A DNA stretch of 16,450 nt from Candidatus Saccharimonadota bacterium (GTDB taxonomy: Bacteria; Patescibacteriota; Saccharimonadia; Saccharimonadales; EFPC-124), in the NCBI GenBank assembly GCA_016880595.1, contig JAEHDC010000068.1:1-16450 (forward strand), in the 5' to 3' direction. A program made the translations under genes and the position numbers. Below, in pieces: positions 12,863 to 16,450 of this stretch (position 1 is the stretch's first letter; the number at the start of each line of letters is the position of its first letter). The notes under the pieces are model-generated. The model was not told where the DNA came from. It made no database searches and saw only the letters and a list, made by a program, of their open reading frames with translations.

Positions 12863-13879
12863 ATGAACAAACTTATCCAAGAAAATCTGGTTTTATTAAA
12901 GAAACGGCTGGAAGACCTGCCGGTTAAAAGTGATATATTAAAAGCACCAGAGTTGCGCAAGCTTTATGGTTCAATTAAAGATATTCCTGTGGAAGACCGG
13001 CCAGCGTTTGGCCAAGCTGTAAACTCCGTAAAAGAGGAGCTAGAAGCTTTAGTTGCTGGTTATGAGGCTGCCGAAGAAAGCGCCAAGCTGACGCCAATTG
13101 ATATTACTGCTCCGTTTGATGTCAACATTACACCAGCTGATCGGCCAAAACTTTTGCCAATTGAGCAAGGCAGTCGCCATCCGTTGAGCGTGGAGCGTCA
13201 AGTCGTTTCAGAGATTTTTGGCCGAATGGGCTACGAGGTAATTGACTCGCGCCAAATTGACGACGACTACCATATGTTTGGAGCCCTTAATTTTCCCGAG
13301 GGCCACCCAGCACGCGATGATTTTGACACCTTTGTGACAGAAGAAGGTCTAATCGCGCCAGCCCATACCAGTACTATGCAAAATCGTATCTTAAAATCTG
13401 GTAAGCCACCAATTCGCACAGTAGTAATTGGCCGCTGTTTCCGTAATGAGGATGTTGACGCTAAGCATGAACACACCTTAAACCAAGTCGAAGGCGTTTA
13501 TGTTGACAAAAAAATAAATGTTGGCCATTTACTAGCCACACTGCAAACCTTTTTGGAAACATACTATGGAACTAATATTAAGTTCCGCATGCAACCATCT
13601 TATTTTCCATTTGTTGAGCCGGGTTTTGAGTTTGCGCTCAGCTGCCCGTTTTGTGCCGAAAAAGGCTGCAACACTTGTAAATTTGAAGGCTGGATTGAGC
13701 TTATTGGTTGCGGCATGATTCATCCAAACGTGCTTAGCGAAGGTGGCATTAATCCAAAAGAATACACTGGTTTTGCCTGGGGGTTTGGCCTGGACAGGCT
13801 GGTGATGATGAAACACGACATTGAGGACATTCGCCATTTTCAGGCTGGAAAATTAGAATTTTTGAGGCAGTTTAAATGA
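12863..13879 (+). CDS. pheS: Phenylalanine-tRNA ligase alpha subunit
   Basis: A 338-residue class II synthetase subunit that forms the catalytic core of the (alpha-beta)2 PheRS, charging tRNA-Phe. The N-terminal coiled coil is about 1-80. Motif 1 is the region HPLSVERQVVSEIFGRMGYEV (about 109-129). Motif 2 is VVIGRCFRNEDVDAKHEHTL (about 192-211). The segment SCPFCAEKGCNTCKFEGW (about 259-276) is the Cys cluster with CxxC spacing found in some PheS and may bind zinc. Motif 3 is GFAWGFGLDRLVMM (about 306-319). The length is normal. It overlaps pheT by 4 bp (ATGA), so the subunits are translationally coupled. No T-box or leader peptide is visible upstream. Confidence 0.96.
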   Translation: MNKLIQENLVLLKKRLEDLPVKSDILKAPELRKLYGSIKDIPVEDRPAFGQAVNSVKEELEALVAGYEAAEESAKLTPIDITAPFDVNITPADRPKLLPIEQGSRHPLSVERQVVSEIFGRMGYEVIDSRQIDDDYHMFGALNFPEGHPARDDFDTFVTEEGLIAPAHTSTMQNRILKSGKPPIRTVVIGRCFRNEDVDAKHEHTLNQVEGVYVDKKINVGHLLATLQTFLETYYGTNIKFRMQPSYFPFVEPGFEFALSCPFCAEKGCNTCKFEGWIELIGCGMIHPNVLSEGGINPKEYTGFAWGFGLDRLVMMKHDIEDIRHFQAGKLEFLRQFK

Positions 13880-16299
13880 AAATTTCTCTAAATTTGATGA
13901 AGAATTACTCTGGTGACGAGCAATGGAAGCTTGCCATCAAAAATTTGGTACAAAAAATTGGTCAGCAGCTTGGAGCGGTCGAAGAAGCAATTGATTTTAG
14001 CGGCAAATATGATGGCGTAATTGTAGCAGAAATTATTGCAGCCAGAGATCATCCGGCGGCAGATAAACTTGGAATTTATCAAATTAACACCGGTAAAACG
14101 CAAGTTCAGGTTGTAGCTGGCGACAAAAGCCTTAACGTTGGCGACAAAGTTGCTTGGATCTCGCCAGGCGCTACGGTCCCGGCAAGTTGGGGCAGCGCTG
14201 AGCCATTTGTTATTGGTGTGCGTCAGATGCGCGGCGAAGACAGCAACGGCATGTTTGGCTCTGGCAAAGAGCTGGACATCAACGACAACCACGAGCGTGT
14301 GCAAATTTTAGATACTAATGCGCCAGCTGGCACGCCATTTGGCGAGGCTTATAATTTGGATGAAGACGCCGTTATTGACATAGAAAATAAGATGTTTACA
14401 CATCGGCCAGATTGTTTTGGCAACCTTGGCGTAGCGCGAGAAATCACCGGCATCCAAAATCTGCCATTCCAAAGTCCAGATTGGTATGCGGTGGACGTGC
14501 AATTGCCGCAAGCCGAGCACCAAACTTTGCCGCTTAAAGTCAAAAACCATATTCCTGATTTAGTGCCACGTTATATGGCCGTTGCAATTGATGACGTAAA
14601 AATTACACCAAGCCCCTTATGGTTGCAGGCTACTTTGCGCAAATTGGGCATCCGTCCAATAAACAATGTGGTTGATATTACAAACTACATGATGATTCTG
14701 ACCGCTCAGCCACTGCACGCTTTTGATTATGACAAAGTTGAGAACGCTACCATTGAAGTTCGCCAACCAAAACCGGGTGAGATTTTACCTCTGTTGGACG
14801 GTCGCACAATTGAGCCTTACAAAAATGCTATGCTAATTTGTGATGCCAAAAAACCAATTGGCCTTGGCGGCATGATGGGTGGTGGCAATAGCGAAATCTG
14901 CGCCAAAACTACGCGAATTGTGTTGGAATGTGCAACGTTTGACATGTATGCAATTCGTCGCACAAGCATGCACAACGGCGTTTTTACAGATGCGGTTACG
15001 CGCTACAGCAAAGGTCAATCGCCGCTACAGTGCGCGCCGGTGCTAGCAAAAACTGTTGAGATGGTTTTAAAAATTGTTGGCGGAAAAGTTGCATCGCCAG
15101 TTATTGATAATTTTGTCAAGCCGTATGAGCCTCAGCAGATTTGCATTGGCGCTGAATTTATCAACGAGCGCTTGGGCAGCGAGTTTAACGCCCAAAATAT
15201 TGCCACAGCTTTGCGGAATGTAGAATGCAAAGTCGAAGAACACGGCAATCAGCTTGTTGTTACACCGCCATTTTGGCGCACTGACATCGAGATTCCTGAG
15301 GATATTGTTGAAGAAATTGGTCGTCTAAATGGTTTTGGCACCTTGCCGCACAGTTTGCCGAGGCGCGAGACAAGCGCAGCAAAGCTGTCAGAAATTGATG
15401 AGTTCAAACATCGCATTCGTAATATTCTTGCCCAGGCTGGAGCTAATGAATTACAGACTTACAGCTTTGTGCCAGCGCGTTTGCTGCAACTTGTTGGTCA
15501 AGAGAAAAAGCGCGCTTTTGCTGTTCGCAACGCCATCAGCCCAGAGCTGGAGCATTATCGCCTAAGTTTGACGCCGAGCCTGCTAGACAAGGTTCACGCT
15601 AATGTAAAAGCTGGCTACAAACAGTTTGGCTTGTTTGAGATTAACAAGATTCATCTTAAAGACGACAAAGACTGCGAAGGCTTGCCGCGCGAGTACCAAA
15701 CCGTTGCTTTTGTCTTTGCATGCGACAGCGCGTTGCCTGGGGCGGCATATTATCGCGCTAAGTACTTCTTAGATTATTTGTTTAATGAGCTTGGAGTTCC
15801 GAGCAAAGTTACCCCAGCTTTAGAACCGCCAAAATTTGAAATTGGGCGTCAGGTTTACGCGCCATTTGAGCCAAAGCGCACTGGCTATGTTTACACCGGC
15901 GAAAGCGATTTTGCTGGTTTTGTAGGAGAGTACCGCGCGGCTGTAACTAAAAATCTTAAGCTTCCAGAAGTTTGCGCTGGGTTTGAGATTGATATTGAAC
16001 GTTTGTTGCAATGCCAGCATGCTAAAAAATATAGGCCGCTACTCAAATTTCCGGCAACTACCCAGGACGTTTGCCTTAGGGTAGAAGATAATCTAACCTA
16101 TCACGATTTAAAACAAATGGTTAAAGATAGTCTTAGGGCTGATGAGCGCCTTAGGGTTAGCGTTCGACCGCTTGACATATATAAACGCGCTGATGATTCT
16201 AGCCACAAACAAATTACACTGAGTTTAACCTTGCAGCACCATGATCGCACCCTCACAACAACAGAGGTGAATGATATTTTGGAAGGTATGGTGCGGCAT
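13876..16299 (+). CDS. pheT: Phenylalanine-tRNA ligase beta subunit (3' end lost at a junction)
   Basis: About 808 residues of PheRS beta are present. In order: the EMAP/tRNA-binding domain (about 42-155, with ARDHPAADKLGIYQI), the B3/B4 editing region with NKMFTHRPDCFGNLGVAREI (171-190), KLGIRPINNVVDITNYMM and LGGMMGGGNSEI, then the B5 domain (FWRTDIEIPEDIVEEIGRLNG), the core domain, and the C-terminal anticodon-binding domain (RPLLKFPATTQDVCLRV ... SLTLQHHDRTLTTTEVNDI). The family normally has about 15 more residues after this. The native sequence stops at about 16299, where foreign DNA begins. The frame happens to stay open to the window end but those residues are not PheT. The start overlaps the pheS stop. 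Confidence 0.95.
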
Positions 16300-16450
16300 A
16301 ATCAGATTGTCGAGAATCTGGCTGGCCCGGCCGCAGGAAGACCAGGCATCCTCGTCGCCGCTTCCGCCGTGCAGCAGATACAGCACCGGATATCGCTCAT
16401 GTCCCGTCTCGTACCCGGCCGGCGTGTACACGTAGGCACGGCGCGTCGCA
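16300..16450 (-). CDS. Fragment of an alpha/beta-hydrolase esterase from unrelated DNA (partial at both ends)
   Basis: On the - strand the frame from 16449 reads RRAYVYTPAGYETG, then RYPVLYLLHGGSGDEDAW, then GRASQILDNLI. This is the start of the catalytic domain of enterochelin/feruloyl-esterase-like hydrolases, often seen in Bacteroidetes polysaccharide loci; LLHGGSGDE carries the oxyanion-hole glycines. The homology stops at DNLI (about 16300), where the same frame runs into antisense pheT. The GC content is about 68% (16321-16450) against the low-to-mid 40s in pheT. The piece has no start or end here. It is best explained as a chimeric join, not as a gene of this organism. Confidence 0.75.

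Noticed and set aside
16300..16450. The pheT reading frame stays open to the window end, suggesting a C-terminal extension of PheT.
   Set aside because: The residues after about 808 have no PheT character, the GC content jumps, and the opposite strand encodes a recognisable esterase; the open frame is chance in GC-rich DNA.
1..16450. Recoded TGA (glycine) as in some CPR lineages.
   Set aside because: TGA is used as the natural stop of several conserved genes (PRTase, PAP2, rmuC, pheS), and conserved glycines in the proteins are read without it.
1..16450. tRNA or rRNA genes, CRISPR arrays, transposase genes.
   Set aside because: No cloverleaf with a T-arm consensus, no regularly spaced repeats and no transposase motifs were seen on either strand.

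Overview
The window reads as chromosomal DNA from a member of the Patescibacteria (CPR), most likely Saccharibacteria or a close relative. The basis is the gene mix (PheS/PheT, RarA, RmuC, a short PRPP synthetase with a PRTase, a MarR regulator, membrane-anchored propeller and polymer-forming surface proteins), the moderately AT-rich lysine-rich coding style, 4-bp gene overlaps and short intergenic gaps. The lineage is inferred from overall character, not from a marker search. TGA ends many genes here (PRTase, PAP2, RmuC, PheS), so the code is standard and not the TGA=Gly code of Gracilibacteria/Absconditabacteria.

Layout. 1-157: a long imperfect palindrome capped by a cUACGg tetraloop, at the very edge of the window. 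228-494 (-): an N-terminal helicase-like fragment ending soon after motif I, with its own promoter and a hairpin at the predicted mRNA 5' end. 686-2196 (+): a phosphoribosyltransferase overlapping a PRPP synthetase (salvage and PRPP supply). 2203-3072 (-): an unrecognised 289-residue protein. 3166-4959 (-) and 5089-6291 (+): two divergent envelope genes sharing an operator-like palindrome, one a membrane-anchored Ig-like/beta-propeller protein, the other an exported polymer-forming protein with membrane helices. 6313-8282 (-): a PEBP-family protein overlapping a small secreted protein, then rarA. 8422-8892 (+): a MarR regulator divergent from the PEBP gene, with inverted repeats over its promoter and a strong terminator. 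9032-11105 (+): PAP2 phosphatase, a membrane protein, and RmuC. 11157-12002 (-): an aquaporin-like channel with a charged N-terminal tail. 12136-12522 (+): an arginine-rich orphan gene followed by a very GC-rich hairpin. 12579-16299 (+): a small tail-anchored protein, pheS and pheT.

The last ~150 bases do not belong. From about 16300 the DNA jumps to roughly 68% GC (89 of 130 bases, hand count over 16321-16450) and encodes, on the other strand, part of a Bacteroidetes-style alpha/beta-hydrolase esterase. This cuts pheT just short of its C-terminus and is most simply an assembly or library chimera.

A recurring theme is that several lead genes carry an (often extended) -10 box only 7 nt or so upstream of the ATG with no Shine-Dalgarno, which predicts leaderless transcripts, while other genes have clear SD sites. 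I found no tRNA, rRNA, CRISPR array or complete mobile element, and no clearly new multi-gene system. The most unusual items are the terminal palindromic element, the leaderless promoter pattern, the arginine-rich orphan with its hairpin, and the aquaporin lacking the usual selectivity-filter arginine.
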